Notes under the pieces: generated by a model
Seen by the model: the letters and a program-made list of their open reading frames with translations, nothing else
The model's database searches: none
Told to the model about the DNA's origin: nothing
Translations under genes and position numbers: made by a program
In this document: positions 45,521-58,034 of the stretch, piece by piece
Numbering within the stretch: position 1 is the first letter of the stretch
Layout of the letters: every line of letters begins with the position of its first letter
Assembly (NCBI GenBank): GCA_003952965.2
Contig: CM025849.1
Coordinates: forward strand, 18,253,568-18,317,567
Source: Morella rubra
Taxonomy: Eukaryota; Streptophyta; Magnoliopsida; Fagales; Myricaceae
Direction of reading: 5' to 3'
Length of the DNA stretch: 64,000 nt

Positions 45521-46900
45521 GGATGGAGGGGAATGCTTATAATGTTAAGATCAATCTTGGAAAAAGAAGTGTAAATATGAGAAATGATAAAGATAAACCA
45601 CTATTTATCGTCCTTTCTCTTTGGAAGTAAAGAATTATTCTTTCCTTTTTTCTTCTAAGCAAAATTTTTTGTTTCTTAATAAAATTAAAGGATTATTCTA
45701 TTTCTTTTCTCAACAATAAATAGAAGTAAAGAATTGTCGTTTTCTTTATTAATTTTTCCTAAGAGAAGTTAAGTGGAGATTACTCTTCTCTAACTGGATA
45801 TGTTCTATAGGTTAGCTCAATAAGTCCACTTCTTTGGCCCTTATGCGTGGATTGCTTTCCCCTTTCTTTTATTAACAAAGAAAAATAAGAACTAAAGAAT
45901 TATTTCCCTTCTTTAAAAAAAATATGTTTTAACTCTAGCAATAGTGAAGATTTTATTCGTTCACCACTATATATATATATATATATATGATACAACCGTT
46001 GCCTCATTGTGACTATCTCCTGTCATCCTTCCTTTGACAATCTCTCCTCTCATTACAAGTTCTATCTAGTCATTCGAGACATATCAATTTCGAGCACAGC
46101 TGAGGATGGTTGTAAAAAGTGGATTCAATTGGTAATCTCACCACATATTTCTGTTTTTGCTCTCTATTAATTATTAGATTTTTTCTTAATTTACTCCGCA
46201 CAGTTTGTCCAGTTTTCCCTTCGTGTGCTTCTTGTTCTTTCTTTCCTATCAGCCTGATCAAGGTGCTTTTACTAGGTTAGTGGGTCTATTTGGTACCCAA
46301 GTGGTAACTGTTAGTCAACATATATACATGGTTGTGAACTTACACTTAGGCCCACGAGAAAAGGACTTTTGCTTTAGAATTTGCAAATGCTGCAATTCTT
46401 TTATTTCTCTTGGGGATGTAAGACTCACATAGTATATATTTTATATATACCGTATAATGATTGTTTTCCTCTAATTAATATATATACTATTGCTTATACA
46501 CTCGTGATAGACATGATGCTCACTCGTGGAAAGCAGTGTAAAGTAGTTCACAAAACCAATGGTACATTATCTTTGTCGCATACGTAATTAATAAGGGACG
46601 TGAAATGTTTATCACATTATATCGATTTTATATGAAATGACAAATGTGATATAAGATATTGCATGAAAAGATAAAATGTTTATTAGGCTAGCTATAGTGT
46701 AGAAAATGTGTTTCAAAGTCGTCCTTGCAAAATATATTTGCCGAAGCCTCCCGAACCTTCAGAGCATTATCCCTGCGCCATGGCCCATCTCTTTTAATAG
46801 TGGGAGACCAAGAAGTTTCAAAGTCGTCCTTGTTTCAACAACCTGCTCTGTAAGATATATTTGCCGAAGCCTAGAGGAACCTTGAGAGCATTTTCCCTTC
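45521..46900. other. Intergenic, no gene recognised
   Basis: Contains an (AT)n run at about 45,968-45,988. A diverged direct repeat (tttcaaagtcgtccttg ... atatatttgccgaagcct) lies near 46,713 and 46,816. Part of 46.09-46.14 kb (gcacagctgagga, ggattcaattggtaatctcacc) resembles the start of the PGG duplication and may be a third, truncated copy. Confidence 0.45.
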
Positions 46901-47378
46901 TTCGGTGATTCAACTGGTAATTACCTCACCCAATCTAGTCGCTTTCACTTCCTTTCTTCAAATTTGTTCTACTTTACTTTTTATGGTTGAGCTTTTCCCT
47001 GAAGTCTTCCTACTTAGTGTTGGCGTTTAGTTGTGGTAGTGTGACAAAGGAATTGGTTATAGTTTTTTTTTTTTATCGAAGGTGTTAAGATTAAGGTTAG
47101 GGGTCTTGGGGGGATATTTTTTCAGGGATCTGATGCCTGATTTGGGGAGTGATCAAAAGTCCAGCTGCAGCTCAAAAATTCCAAAAATACTCACCATATT
47201 TGTATTCAACTTATACCGAAGGAGTTTATTTATAGTATACAAAGACTAAAGTCATCAAATGTCGAGCCAATGTGGGCTTATTCTTTGAAATTACTCGGGA
47301 AAAGATATTAAAATCTGAAGGTTTTGAACGGATGAAATCATAATTAATCCTCAATCCCATTGGTTACAACTGGTGTTC

Positions 47379-48031
47379 TGTTGAGAGAGATGATGAGAAA
47401 CAAATAGCGGAATAATTCTTCTCTCTAGATGAAAGCAAATAGAACGCAATCTCAAGAATTATATGTACTAAAAATAATCTCAAGATAATCAATCACACCA
47501 AGCCAGAACAACACAAGCAATTTTTAGGCGGAAAACTTCCCCGGTGTGAGGAAGAAAAACCACGGGACCTAGTCCAGTCAAAATCTCACTATAAACCAAA
47601 TAATGGGTACACAAAGTCTTCTCTAGTCACAACTAAAGGCTACAACTCATATCTCTTCAAGATTATACCAATCTCGGCAAATACAACATAACAGAAAAAC
47701 ATAGAAAATACCAACCAATTCACGGTTACTGTTTACTAGTACGAAACTCTGCTCAAAATCTGATCTTCATTGTTCAGATTGTATCCTCTTGTGTCTTGAA
47801 CGTCTCTTATAAATTTCATCTTGATCGGATCATAGAAAAAGTGGGATCTAGCCTTTGATGAAACTTGGCGTGAAAGAGAAAAACTGCATCTTTCTCTTTT
47901 TCTCTTCTTTTAATCCGTAGGACTTAAAGAACTCATCCTTAGGGTTACATGTTAAAACCCTAATGGGCTTTGGACCTTATTAAAAGACCCCTAATTGGTT
48001 TTTCCTTCACATAGAAGGAATTAACCCAACA
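47379..48031 (-). mobile_element. Solo LTR of the Tork-type copia family (653 bp)
   Basis: TGTTGAGAGAG ... AACCCAACA, flanked by TGTTC at 47,374-47,378 and 48,032-48,036. Copy 1 of the duplication has the uninterrupted site (ggtgttcgtgtctcttc near 42.13 kb). There is no internal sequence, so it arose by LTR-LTR recombination. Orientation is taken from the matching LTR at 40,786-41,441. Confidence 0.93.
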
Positions 48032-48366
48032 TGTTCTTGTTTCTTCTTCAATTGGGAGCTGCTTGCATACATAGAGTATAGAGTTTCTGCCATGGTAGGG
48101 GCTATTGCTGCCCCTCAGTTATAGGCATAGTTTATGGTGCTCTCATAATGCTTTATTCTATTCTTCTCTGCTTATATTTCATTTTTGTTCTCTTCTTGAA
48201 TCTCAGTGTTCTATATGAATATGTGCTAATTTTACTCTTACTTTTTTCTTTCCTCCAAGCTATATTTAAGCTTTTAAGGCTTACGATTCAGCAAAATAAA
48301 TAAATACACGAGGAATATATTGAGTGTATATATATATTGTGGGGAAACTCTAAACTTCCTGTGAAA

Positions 48367-48882
48367 AATGAAACACAAGGTGGAGATGGCAAGTTTAGAG
48401 AGGAGGAGGAAAAGAAATACCAAAAGCGGTTAGACAAAGCGGCAACTGCTCAGTTGGTAGCAGCTACACTCATTACTACTGTGACCTTTGCAGCAGGCAT
48501 TACCATGCCCGGGGGTTTCGTAGGTAAGGACTCTGACACAACCCCAGGCTCAACCCCAGGCTCTGCGATATTGAGGAGTAGTGCTGCTTTCATGGCATTT
48601 GTTATTTTTGATAACATATCCATGGTATTCTCTAGTGCCGCTGTATTAATTCACCTACTGGTGCCGTTGCTACATATAGATAAATCGCGTGCCAAATTTT
48701 CAATGGTGGCATGGGTGTTTATTTTGCTGGCGATGGTAACAATGGTGGTGGCATTTGTCACAGGTTCGTATGTTGTGTTAGAGCATTCCTCAGGTCTTGC
48801 CATTGCCTCATGTATCATTGGATTATCTTTCATTCCCATCGTCGTCTTTATAGTTGTTAAATTTTATACTTATTTTAATTAA
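48367..48882 (+). pseudogene. Short PGG-domain membrane protein, copy 2, no in-frame ATG
   Basis: The PGG frame is open from a TAA at 48,301 to the stop at 48,880, reading EEEEKKYQKRLDKAATAQLV, then ITTVTFAAGITMPGGF, FIFILLAMVTMVVAFV-like TM3 and a TM4 (SGLAIASCIIGLSFIPI). The domain itself is well kept and closer to the usual family sequence than copy 1. The ATG equivalent to the start of copy 1 is in another frame and stops quickly; the first in-frame ATG is the M of MPGGF. So either it is an orphan last exon, or it depends on an upstream exon I cannot find. It lies downstream of the solo LTR. Confidence 0.7.
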
Positions 48883-49309
48883 CATGTTGTAGCTTTAAAA
48901 GAGAAGGTTTACGATTCAATTTACAAAAATGTTCGAGCATTCAGTTTCTAAGTCGAGCTGGATAAATCTCAGTTAACATTGATTTAGTGTGGTTGTTTGC
49001 ATAGATTTTTTAGTAGGTTCCTCCAGGGGTTGCCACAAGTTTATTTATTGAAGGGATAAACGCACTTTGAATCCTCCAATTATAAAGGTATTGACATTTT
49101 GCACCCCTAGATAGAATAGACATTTGCGCGCGAAAAAATTATTTTCAATTCAAATTAACGGAAAATCTTAATAGAGGGTGCAAAGTATTTTAAATTAATA
49201 ATTGGTAGGTTTAATGTGATAAAAATCATAGATTGGTGTGCAGAGTATCAAAAAAGTCATCGTTGAAGGGTGCAAAATGTATTTGTGTTTTCCCACTCTA
49301 GCACCATAA

Positions 49310-49540
49310 AAAAAATGACTTTTAGTGCGTCACTAAAAGTCAAAATTTCGTCACTAAAATAATTAGTCACGAGATAGATTTCGTCACTAAAAGAATTAGT
49401 CACAAAATAATTAGTCACTAAAATTTCGTCACGAGGTCTATTAGCATATGAGTGTCACAAAATGTATTTAGTGATGAAACTCAAATTTCATCACGAAAAG
49501 TTTTTAGCAATGAAAAATTTTCGTCACGAGATAGAATTAT
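49310..49540. repeat. Left subterminal array of tcgtcactaaaa-type repeats
   Basis: Direct and inverted copies such as gcgtcactaaaagtc, tcgtcactaaaat, tcgtcactaaaagaa and tagtcactaaaattt are densely spaced. In CACTA elements such arrays bind the regulatory transposase. Confidence 0.7.
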
Positions 49541-49754
49541 CGATCAAAAATTTTACCGATTGGTCGGTCAAACTGAAGTGGTCGATCGATGGGATCCGCG
49601 ACCGATCAGGCTTTGTTTTGAAATGATCAATTGGTAGATGCGACTGATCGATCGCCACTTTTAGGAAGATCGATAGGTAAGTAATGACAATCGATCAAAT
49701 TCATATTACTAATCGATCGATACATATAACCGACCGAACGCTATGAAGGAAATG

Positions 49755-51057
49755 TGTTAGTTTTTAGTCACAATCAATGTTTTGATGATAACAATAGAAG
49801 TAATTTAGATGAGAAGCAAAAAAGATCCAAAATGAGCACGGAGCGATCAAGCAACATCCCCTTCAATGAAAGTACTTTTAAAGTGAAGACTCAAGTTGCT
49901 AGGGTAACTTTTGTAACTCTAGACTTCATCTTTAACAAGGATTTGAACCACACACTTGCATATTTCTTCAAAACTTGCATAAACCGTTTTACCACTTGTT
50001 TTGAAGATTAAAAATATTTTAATGGCTTCAAATTATCCCAATTAAACTTCCAAACCTTTTATATACTTATGGGAAGTTAGTCTTTAAAATTGGTATTTTA
50101 AGTTGGTCAAAATCGTGTTTTAATGAACCGGATCATGTGCTTAAGTTGAGGAGGTCGACCTGTTGGTGAAGCAGTCGACAGGTCTTTGACCACTTGGTGT
50201 AGCGATCGACCGGTTTGTTTTAAACAAAAGAGAGCCGTTTTGATTTCTAACATTATGACCGTTGGTAACGTAAACCTGTAGTGGTCGACCGGCTCATGTA
50301 GCGGTCGACCGGCTCATCGTGAATTTTTAACAGATCGACTCCCAACGGCTATTTTTCTTATAAGACCTATATAAAGCCATCCCTAAGCCTTTTAAAAGTT
50401 GCTGAATGACCAAAATCATTTTACTAAGGCTAAGAGTGATCAAAAACCTTTGAATCCTTCTTTTAACATCATTCACACATAATCAACACTTTCACATCCT
50501 TGTTATTGTGTGAAGCCTAAGAGATAGAAATTTCTCATTGTAACATCTACTCCATCAAGGGAGTTTTAGTGGGCATTTTCGTTCATCCTTATACACTTCT
50601 AAGAGAATGATTCTCTTGTTTCCTTTCGGTGAGGGTTGTTCATCGAAAGAAGGAGTTTGGAGAGGTTTGTTCTCAAACTCGTTCTTGAGGCTTGAAGAGG
50701 TGTTTCTCAAGCTCAAGTGTAAGGAAACCTTTCCCTTGGTTGAAGGGAGCATAGTGGAGAAATCTCAAGGCTCGGTAAAGGAGCTTGAGGGGTGGATGTA
50801 GCGGGTTTGCCGAACCACCTAAAAATCTTGTGTTTGCTTTTCTTCCTTTATCTCCTTACTTTGTGCTACTAGTTTCTTGTTCTAAGTTTTATTTCATATT
50901 TGAGTTGCAATATATATTCTTGTGTTTAATCCTTTATTGCAATCGTTTCTCTTTGTGGGACTTGTAGCTAGCAAACACTTTCTTAAGGGTGAGTTTCAAA
51001 AAGGTTTTGAAACTCAATTCACCCCTATCTTGGGTTGTCTTAATCCTAGGAATTACA
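49755..51057 (+). mobile_element. Solo LTR, Sirevirus-type (1303 bp)
   Basis: TGTTAGTTTTTAG ... AATTACA, flanked by AAATG at 49,750-49,754 and 51,058-51,062. It has tttgatgataacaa near the start and caattcaccccta near the end, as in the LTR at 37,655-38,727. It splits the CACTA subterminal repeats. Inside, 50,150-50,330 holds several ggtcgaccgg-type palindromes. Confidence 0.88.
50150..50330. repeat. GGTCGACCGG-type palindrome cluster in the solo LTR
   Basis: Copies include aggtcgacct, cagtcgacagg, cgatcgaccgg, tggtcgaccggctcatg and cggtcgaccggctcatc. The core GTCGAC is shared with the cluster at 35,110-35,300. Confidence 0.75.
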
Positions 51058-51649
51058 AAATGAACGATCGTTGTAGTACCACCGATCAGACTTCTTTGTC
51101 TAATCAATCGATCACTCGAGTTGGACGATCTATCGTCTTATTACAACCGATTGGTCAGTTATTTTCAGTGATGGAACGATGATTTCCTAAGTTATCGATC
51201 GGTGTCAGCTAACGATCGATCGTTTGAGTTGGATGATAGACTGGCTATTTCTCCACCAATTGGTCACTTATGATACTGATGGATCACTTGCACGGAGTCG
51301 ATAAATTGGTTATGTTACTGATTGATCATTATTTTAGGCGTTTTAATATTGGCGATCGAACGATGGTATTCACGATAGATCGTTTTCACAATAACCGATC
51401 GATCGTTGGAATTGCCGATTGAACAGTAATTACAGAATGTGTTTTCTTTTTAAAAATTATTAATAATAATAGAAAATATTCTATAACACGTACTATTACA
51501 ATAACAATACAATACTCACATTAATGAATATCAATAATAACAAATAATGATCCGTAATTAAATCGAAAATAACATCGTAATAATAATAATCACAAAGCTA
51601 TTAAAATATACATGCATTTACCTATGTGAGCCCCCAAACTGGCTGAATA

Positions 51650-52090
51650 GTCCCTTTGACATGTCACTCATTTTCTTCTCCATTACAGAGGACATTTTCT
51701 TCTCCAGCTCCTTTGATATTTCTGCCCGTAAGCGCTCTTGCTCCTTTCGCATGAGCACTACGTGCTCCATTTGCGTGCACTCTTGCTCCTTTCTCATGCT
51801 CTCTTCTTCTCCAACCGAATGCGCTCCTGCTCCACCCGCTGCTCCTCTCGGTGGTCTTGCAGCGTGGCCTCCATCTCAGGTTGCTACTTCGCAAATTCTT
51901 GCAAGTCTTTTTCTCTAGCAGCTCTCATCGCTTCTATCACATCCCTTGCCTTCGCTAGCCAGTGTTGTACATCAGAAGACTGTGTAGTTAAACTTGATGA
52001 AGGCGGAGGCTTAACCGCGTGTCCTAATCCCCGAAAATATCCCGACTTCTTGCCCAATATCTCTGAATATACTTCAATTTCGGTGTAAGT
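51650..52090 (-). pseudogene. TNPA-like second ORF of the CACTA element
   Basis: The minus strand reads KTYTEIEVYSEILGKKSGYF, then RGLGHAVKPPPSS, the SGY.RGLG signature of the plant Ptta/En/Spm family. A helical stretch follows (WLAKARDVIEAMRAAREKDL) and a Glu/Arg-rich coiled coil broken by TAG and TGA codons. In intact elements this protein binds the subterminal repeats. Confidence 0.75.
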
Positions 52091-52515
52091 CTTCCCTTTT
52101 AAATCACACTGGCACTAGAAGGCATCCATTTGTTCCTGAAAAATGACAACAATTACCAAAAACATTAAAAGAGACAATAACAGTAAGTGAGCAATACAAC
52201 TGTCTAGAAGTAACAAAAGAAAATTCTCATCCACGCTTCATTTGACCGCACAAGCTGTGGCATTACAAAACAAACGATAAAGAAGTGGAAAAGAGACAAT
52301 AATAGTAAAAACACTTCAGCAAAATCAAACATTACATGCAAAGAAAATTTACTTAAAAGATATTACTAATCAAAATCCAATTCTTGCACGTTGTTGCCCG
52401 ATGCCTCATCCTCAATAGAATCGCTATCACTTTCAAATGAATCTTCATCCCCACTTTCCTCCCTACTTTATTCAATTTTCGCTTAATCCCCCTCCAAAAC
52501 GTCATTACTATCTAT

Positions 52516-55500
52516 TCATCTTTTCTTTTGCCGATCAATTGCATCAGAAGCTTGGATAACGTTTGGCGCAACGTCATCCCTCCGTAGCGGATTAAGGTTA
52601 AACTGTCGGAAGTCTATAAACAAGTCAATGGCATCATCCTCTTGATACGCTTCATTCGTGATGGCTGCTCTTGATTCAACGTTTACATCAACTTCACCAT
52701 CCGGATCTGGGCCGGGAATGTCATATGCATTTCTACAAGACAACTTCTGCACGACTCGCCACGCAGGTCTATGCAGATTATCAACTAGATAAAACACTTG
52801 ACTTACTTGATTTACCAAAACAAATGGATCTTGATTACGCCCAAAGAATAATGCGGTAGCTATAGCACAGCTTTGGGGTGTTGATTCCACAGAGAGACAA
52901 ATTAAAAGAATAGCAAAAGGAACAAAGAAACTAAATAAAAATATTAAATGATCAATGGAGAACAAAGATTAGTTTTAAATGCAAATTGAAGTGAAGCAGA
53001 GTGACTAACGGAAAAAGTACTCAAATTTGACGAACAGTAAGGCGTCGGGAATCCCTTGCACAACTTCGGTATTTTAATTATTCTTAATTCAGTGAATAAC
53101 TCAATTGAGAACTCAATTCCCAAAATTCCCAATCGGAAGGTATAGATTTATAAACCAAAATTAAACCAAATGTAATCCTTTGAAAACCATTCACCACTTT
53201 TAGAATACGTAAATTATTATCCCTATTGAGAAAATCCAACGACGACAATATACTCAAGGAGCGATATTGCAGCAGAGAAGTAAATCAATATAGATAAATA
53301 ATTGATCCAAACATAATCAAAGAACTAATCCATTCAATAGAAAAAGCATTACTGAATCCATAAACAGAATAAATTCTATTATTATTCGGAGAAGAAAACA
53401 TCGACAATGAATTGAGAACGACAAAACAAAAGAGTTTTAGTAATTGAAAATCAAATACACAAATTAAGAATGAATTGAAAATACTGTCTAGTGTGCAAGT
53501 TCATCCTTAGCCCCACTTGAGAATTTAGCTATCCACTCGAGGAAAGAAACTCTCTCCCTTAAAAGATAACTAAAGAAAAGAAAAACAAACTCAAAAGAAC
53601 TCTCCCAAAACCTAGCCTCCACGATCTTAAGAAGTTCTTTCCCACGTCCTCCAAGCTATCTTCCTTCCAAAGAAAGAAAATCGTTTTCCCAAATTCGCAC
53701 ATTCAAGGTTCAAGATTTACTTCTAATATTTCGGGCCATTTTTCTCCTATCAAACGTCGGAAATTGAAAAGTGTTATTTCTGGATAAAATGTATCCCTTT
53801 GAGTTGGCTTTGATATCCTTTTTGAATCGCACCAATTCGATATCTTGACGTGGAAGATATGATAATAAAAGTGACGACTGCTCAGAGAATCTTGTACCAA
53901 TAATTCTCCAGATATTGCGGTGCCTATTTCGCCTAGTAAACGTCCGAATTTGAGAATCTCTATTTCTGGAGAAAATGTTTCTCTTTAAGTTAGGATTCCA
54001 ACGCTTCTTGAATAGGGTTAATCCCATCTTAGAATTAAGAGATATGACAAAAATACTGAAGAACTGCGCAGGAGATCTTCCAATTCGGGATTTTTTTTCA
54101 AACTCATTTCATACAACTTCTAGGTCTTCTTGCTTGATTGGATAGAGCCCAAAACTAGAATTAAGCTCCATCTCTTAGGGTTAGAAGTCCAACACTTCTT
54201 TATTTATTTTCTGCAAGAAAATCACCAAAAATTAATCACAACTGGACACTTTGTATAAAATAACATTCAAGTTGGAAAAATACCATTAAAATGTCCAAAT
54301 TATACTTATGGATTAGCAAATGAACATGAAGAAGTAACATTCAGAGTGCACTTTTATGCACTCATCAGATCTTCTAAATACCACAGTCGGGGAGTGTTTA
54401 TGCTCTTAAAATTCTCGTCAATATGAATTTTACGGTGATCCCCGACGTCCCACCAATCACACTTAAACAAACATACTGTATTTCCCGCAAGTATTGCATG
54501 GCATAAATGTCTACAAGTCTCCCATAAAATTCTATTGGATTTCCTCATGTGATCCCGATACTACAATACCACTGTTCTGAGTTCTCCATCGTTCTTCCAT
54601 TGTACTGTATGATATCTACATCCATTCACAACACATGCAGAATAACGCATCACTCGTGTATCAGGCCCACGTGCCAATGAATACAATTCATCGACCGATG
54701 TACATGGATTTTGAGAACGTAATTTTGAACCTACAACAATATATTAGAAGGTCATTAAAAACAAAGACACGATATTAATTTGAATTATTTGTCAATAACA
54801 CTTACTCGCCCTAAGAACCAATCCAAAATTGTTCCTCATGCATACGAGAAATGTCACCAACTCCTTGCGCGCGAAGTTCGTCCATGTGTTCACTGTAACG
54901 ATAAAGTTAATCAACGACTATATATTATAGAAAACTTATAAAATTTTATTTACTTACTCTAAGTAGTTGCTGATGCCTTTGCAATTGTTCAGCACAACCA
55001 CCGAGCTTTCTTGAACTCTGTTCGGTCTATGTCATGTCCTTTTCAGCCCCTATCAATCTAATTCTCTGAGTGAACACATCCAATGACCTTTTTGGTACCT
55101 CATCGCCGTCAGAATCGTAGTTTCGATCTCTGTGATTAAACACTGTTTCGACCCCTCGGAGGTATTGGGAACAAAATGTCGAACACTCATTCTCAATATA
55201 CGCTTCTGCAATCGACCCTTCGGGACGCGACTTATTTTTCACAGACCGTTTCGAGACACCCATCAACCGTTCAACTGGATACATCCATCTGTACTGTACC
55301 GGTCCAGCAAGCATTGCTTCGCGCGGTAAGTGGACCGCCAAATGCATCATTATTGTAAAAAAAAGGGTGGAAAAATCATTTCCAACTTGCATAAAATTAT
55401 CCCGATATCTTCTGACATCTCTATAGTACCAACTCTCGAAAAAACAAACATAATTCAGTCACTGCGCCACCACGTCTTCCTTCAACAACCCTCGGATCAT

Positions 55501-57327
55501 CACTGGAAGAACCCTCTGCAAGAACACATGACAATCATGACTTTTCATTCCAGACCTTTCAACTCATCTAGATTCACACAACGTGAAATCTCAGCAGCAT
55601 AACCATCGGGGAACCTCATGTCTTTTAACCACTCACAGGCCCTCCTTCGCTCTTCCCGATTTAAAGTATACGCCGCTTGAGGCATCAATTCAACCCGACC
55701 GTCATGAACCAAGTGCAAGTCTTTTTTAACCCCCATTTCAGCTAAATCTCTACGTGCACCCGCTGAATCTCTGGTCTTGAACTCGATATTCATCACCGTC
55801 CAATCACGTTGTCACATATGTTCTTCTCGATGTGCATCACGTCCAAGTTATGCCGTAACCCTAACGTACTCCAATACGGCAGTTGGAAAAAGATGCTCTT
55901 CTTCGTCCAATTCAAACGTTCCGACGATGTTTCTTCTTTCCCCTATTCTTCCCTGACGCTTTACCAAAGATAGTCTCCCCGACATGCGTCAATTGTTCCA
56001 ATATGTCCTCACCAGTTAACTCCCAGGCGGAAGTCTATGTTCTTCTTTCCCATCGAACGTATCCACATCATATCTCCATGCATGCCCCGGTGTCAAATAT
56101 CTCCTATGACCCATATAACACATTCTTCTCCCATGCTTCAACCACTTATAGTCAGTGTCTAAATTACACGTTGGACATGCCAACTTCCCTTTGGTACTCC
56201 ATCCAGATAAATTGGCATATGCTGGAAAATCATTTATGGTCCACATCAAAGCTGCATGCATCTTAAATGTCGTCCCATCTGAAGCGTCATGTGTCTCAAC
56301 TCCATCTTCCCATAGTTGTTTCAACTCTCCACTAAGGGTCGAAGATATACATCTATATCATTTCCGGTGACTTGACACCTGGGATCAAAAGAGTCATCAA
56401 AATTCTTCCAAACCAATGAATCTGCAGGATGCCTCATACTCTCCCCATCGTCGACCATTTCTCCTTATGCCATCTCATGTCATGAGCTACATCTTTTGTG
56501 GTAAACAAACGTTTAAGTCTAGGGATTAAAGGGAAATGACGCAACACTTTCCTGGGAATTCGATTGCGCAAATCATTTTCGAATTTCCACCGAGACACCC
56601 CACATACCGGACATCTGTCTAACTCACTGTTTTCCTTCCAAAACAACACACAATCATTCTGACATGCATGGATCTTATCATAACTAAACCCAAGACCCTT
56701 TCGCAATTGTTTCGCCTCGTAATACGATCTCGGTAACGTCTCCCCCTCTGGCAATGCCTCCTTAATCAACTGTAACACCATATCAAATGCCTTAACCGAC
56801 AACTTATTCTCCGACTTCACATGCAACAGCCGGACCGTAAATGACAACTTACTAAACTTGGTACATCCAGGATACAATTCATGTTCTGCCTCTTCCCATA
56901 ACTTATTGGTGTCGGTCCCCAAGTGGGGTTTCCTTAATATTAGGGTTCTCCATTTCAACCCTTGCCGCCCCACCTTCTAATCCGGCACGAACATCGGTTA
57001 ACATTTCCTCCATCCCATCAGAGTTATCTCCCTCTAAATCATCATCACTATATGGTAAGCTCGCACCGGACTCTTGACTCAATTTGAAGCAAGTTGAATA
57101 CCCTCCCCGTGAAACACCCATAACTTATAGCTCACATCAAACCCATTAATGTATATATGATCTTCCATTTTATCCAACACTTGAAACACTACATTTCTGC
57201 ACTTCGACACGGACATCTGATCTGACCCTGAGAGTCTACACAACAAGCAGCCATACCGACAAACCCACGACCCCTTTGCATACTTTTCACCAAACTAATT
57301 TTTCTCGTAAACCCAACTCTTATCCAT
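52516..57327 (-). pseudogene. CACTA tnp2-type transposase, broken
   Basis: ATG at 57,327 starts MDKSWVYEKN, then an in-frame stop. The transposase-associated domain has DQIRCPCRS and GFDVSYKLWVFHGEG in shifted frames. The tnp2 domain follows at 56.97-56.43 kb (LSFTVRLLHVKSENKLSVKA, CQNDCVLFWKEN, CPVCGVSRWK) and at 56.32-56.02 kb (LKQLWEDGVETHDASDGTTF, ALMWTINDFPAYANLSGWST, LACPTCNLDT). A deletion of roughly 25 residues lies between these two parts. Then come MRFPDGYAAEISRCVNLDE, the DUF4218 region (FTIMMHLAVHLPREAMLAGP, MYPVERLMG) and DUF4216 (VCLFKCDWWDVGD, RLWYLED | DPFVLVNQVSQVFYLVDNLH), split at the bar by a solo LTR. The stop is at 52,516. The live protein excises and moves the element. 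Confidence 0.88.
52832..54367 (-). mobile_element. Solo LTR (1536 bp) inside the CACTA DUF4216 exon
   Basis: On minus it runs TGATGAGTGCATAAAAG ... GCGTAATCA. On plus it is flanked by GATCT at 52,827-52,831 and 54,368-54,372. Removing it and one GATCT restores the reading frame across the site. The length and TGAT...ATCA ends suggest a gypsy-type LTR; the family and the direction are inferred. Confidence 0.88.
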
Positions 57328-57329
57328 CG

Positions 57330-58030
57330 CCACCAATCTAAAAAATACACGACATTAAGTAACTCATAAACACCAATCATTGGAACTTGACTTTGTGCCC
57401 AGCTGATAGGTCTTATCCCATTCAAGATTGTGCATTCAGGAGTTGAACATCAGTTCGACTTGTGTCCATCCATACCTGAAAAAAATTCGGCAGCATCTCC
57501 CCCAGTCCCCAAGTACACGCACCAGAGTTGGGGGCAACGTCATCAACGATAGTTGTATGACGTCATACACCAATGCTAGTAGTATACCAGAAGACAAAAG
57601 GTAGATGATACCGAACTTCCTCCAAGACTAGGACAGGACACAAGTACCAAACTCGTCCAACCCGAATACACAATCTCAAATTGTCCATATTTTGGACAAT
57701 TCAAGGGTTATTACGCGATAAACGCATATTTATCGCGTCCTAACCCTTGAATGGGTCTAAGGTTACACACATTATATCCCAAAAATAAACTCAAACAAAA
57801 CAAGTCAAAAACACTCCAATATTCATCCTCCATGCTTCTCAAACTCATAATTTATTTTCAGAACTCAAGCACTTCAATAATCAAACATTAAATAGCTCAA
57901 ATACTACACATGCATCAATAATAAAAAAAACACTCCTATAATCATCCTCCAGTCTTCTCAAACTTCATGATTCATTTTCAGAACTCAAGCACTTCAATAA
58001 TCAAACATGTAAATAGTATAAATGCTACAC
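57330..58030. other. Upstream part of the CACTA transposase region, no gene
   Basis: Contains 5' flank of the tnp2 frame and a diverged direct repeat (cactcc.atattcatcctcca..cttctcaaact near 57,812 and 57,931). Confidence 0.5.
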
Positions 58031-58034
58031 ATGA

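Larger units (their letters stand above)
46903..49141 (+). repeat. Tandem segmental duplication, copy 2
   Basis: Matches 41,672-43,343 apart from substitutions, small indels and the inserted solo LTR (47,379-48,031). Confidence 0.85.
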
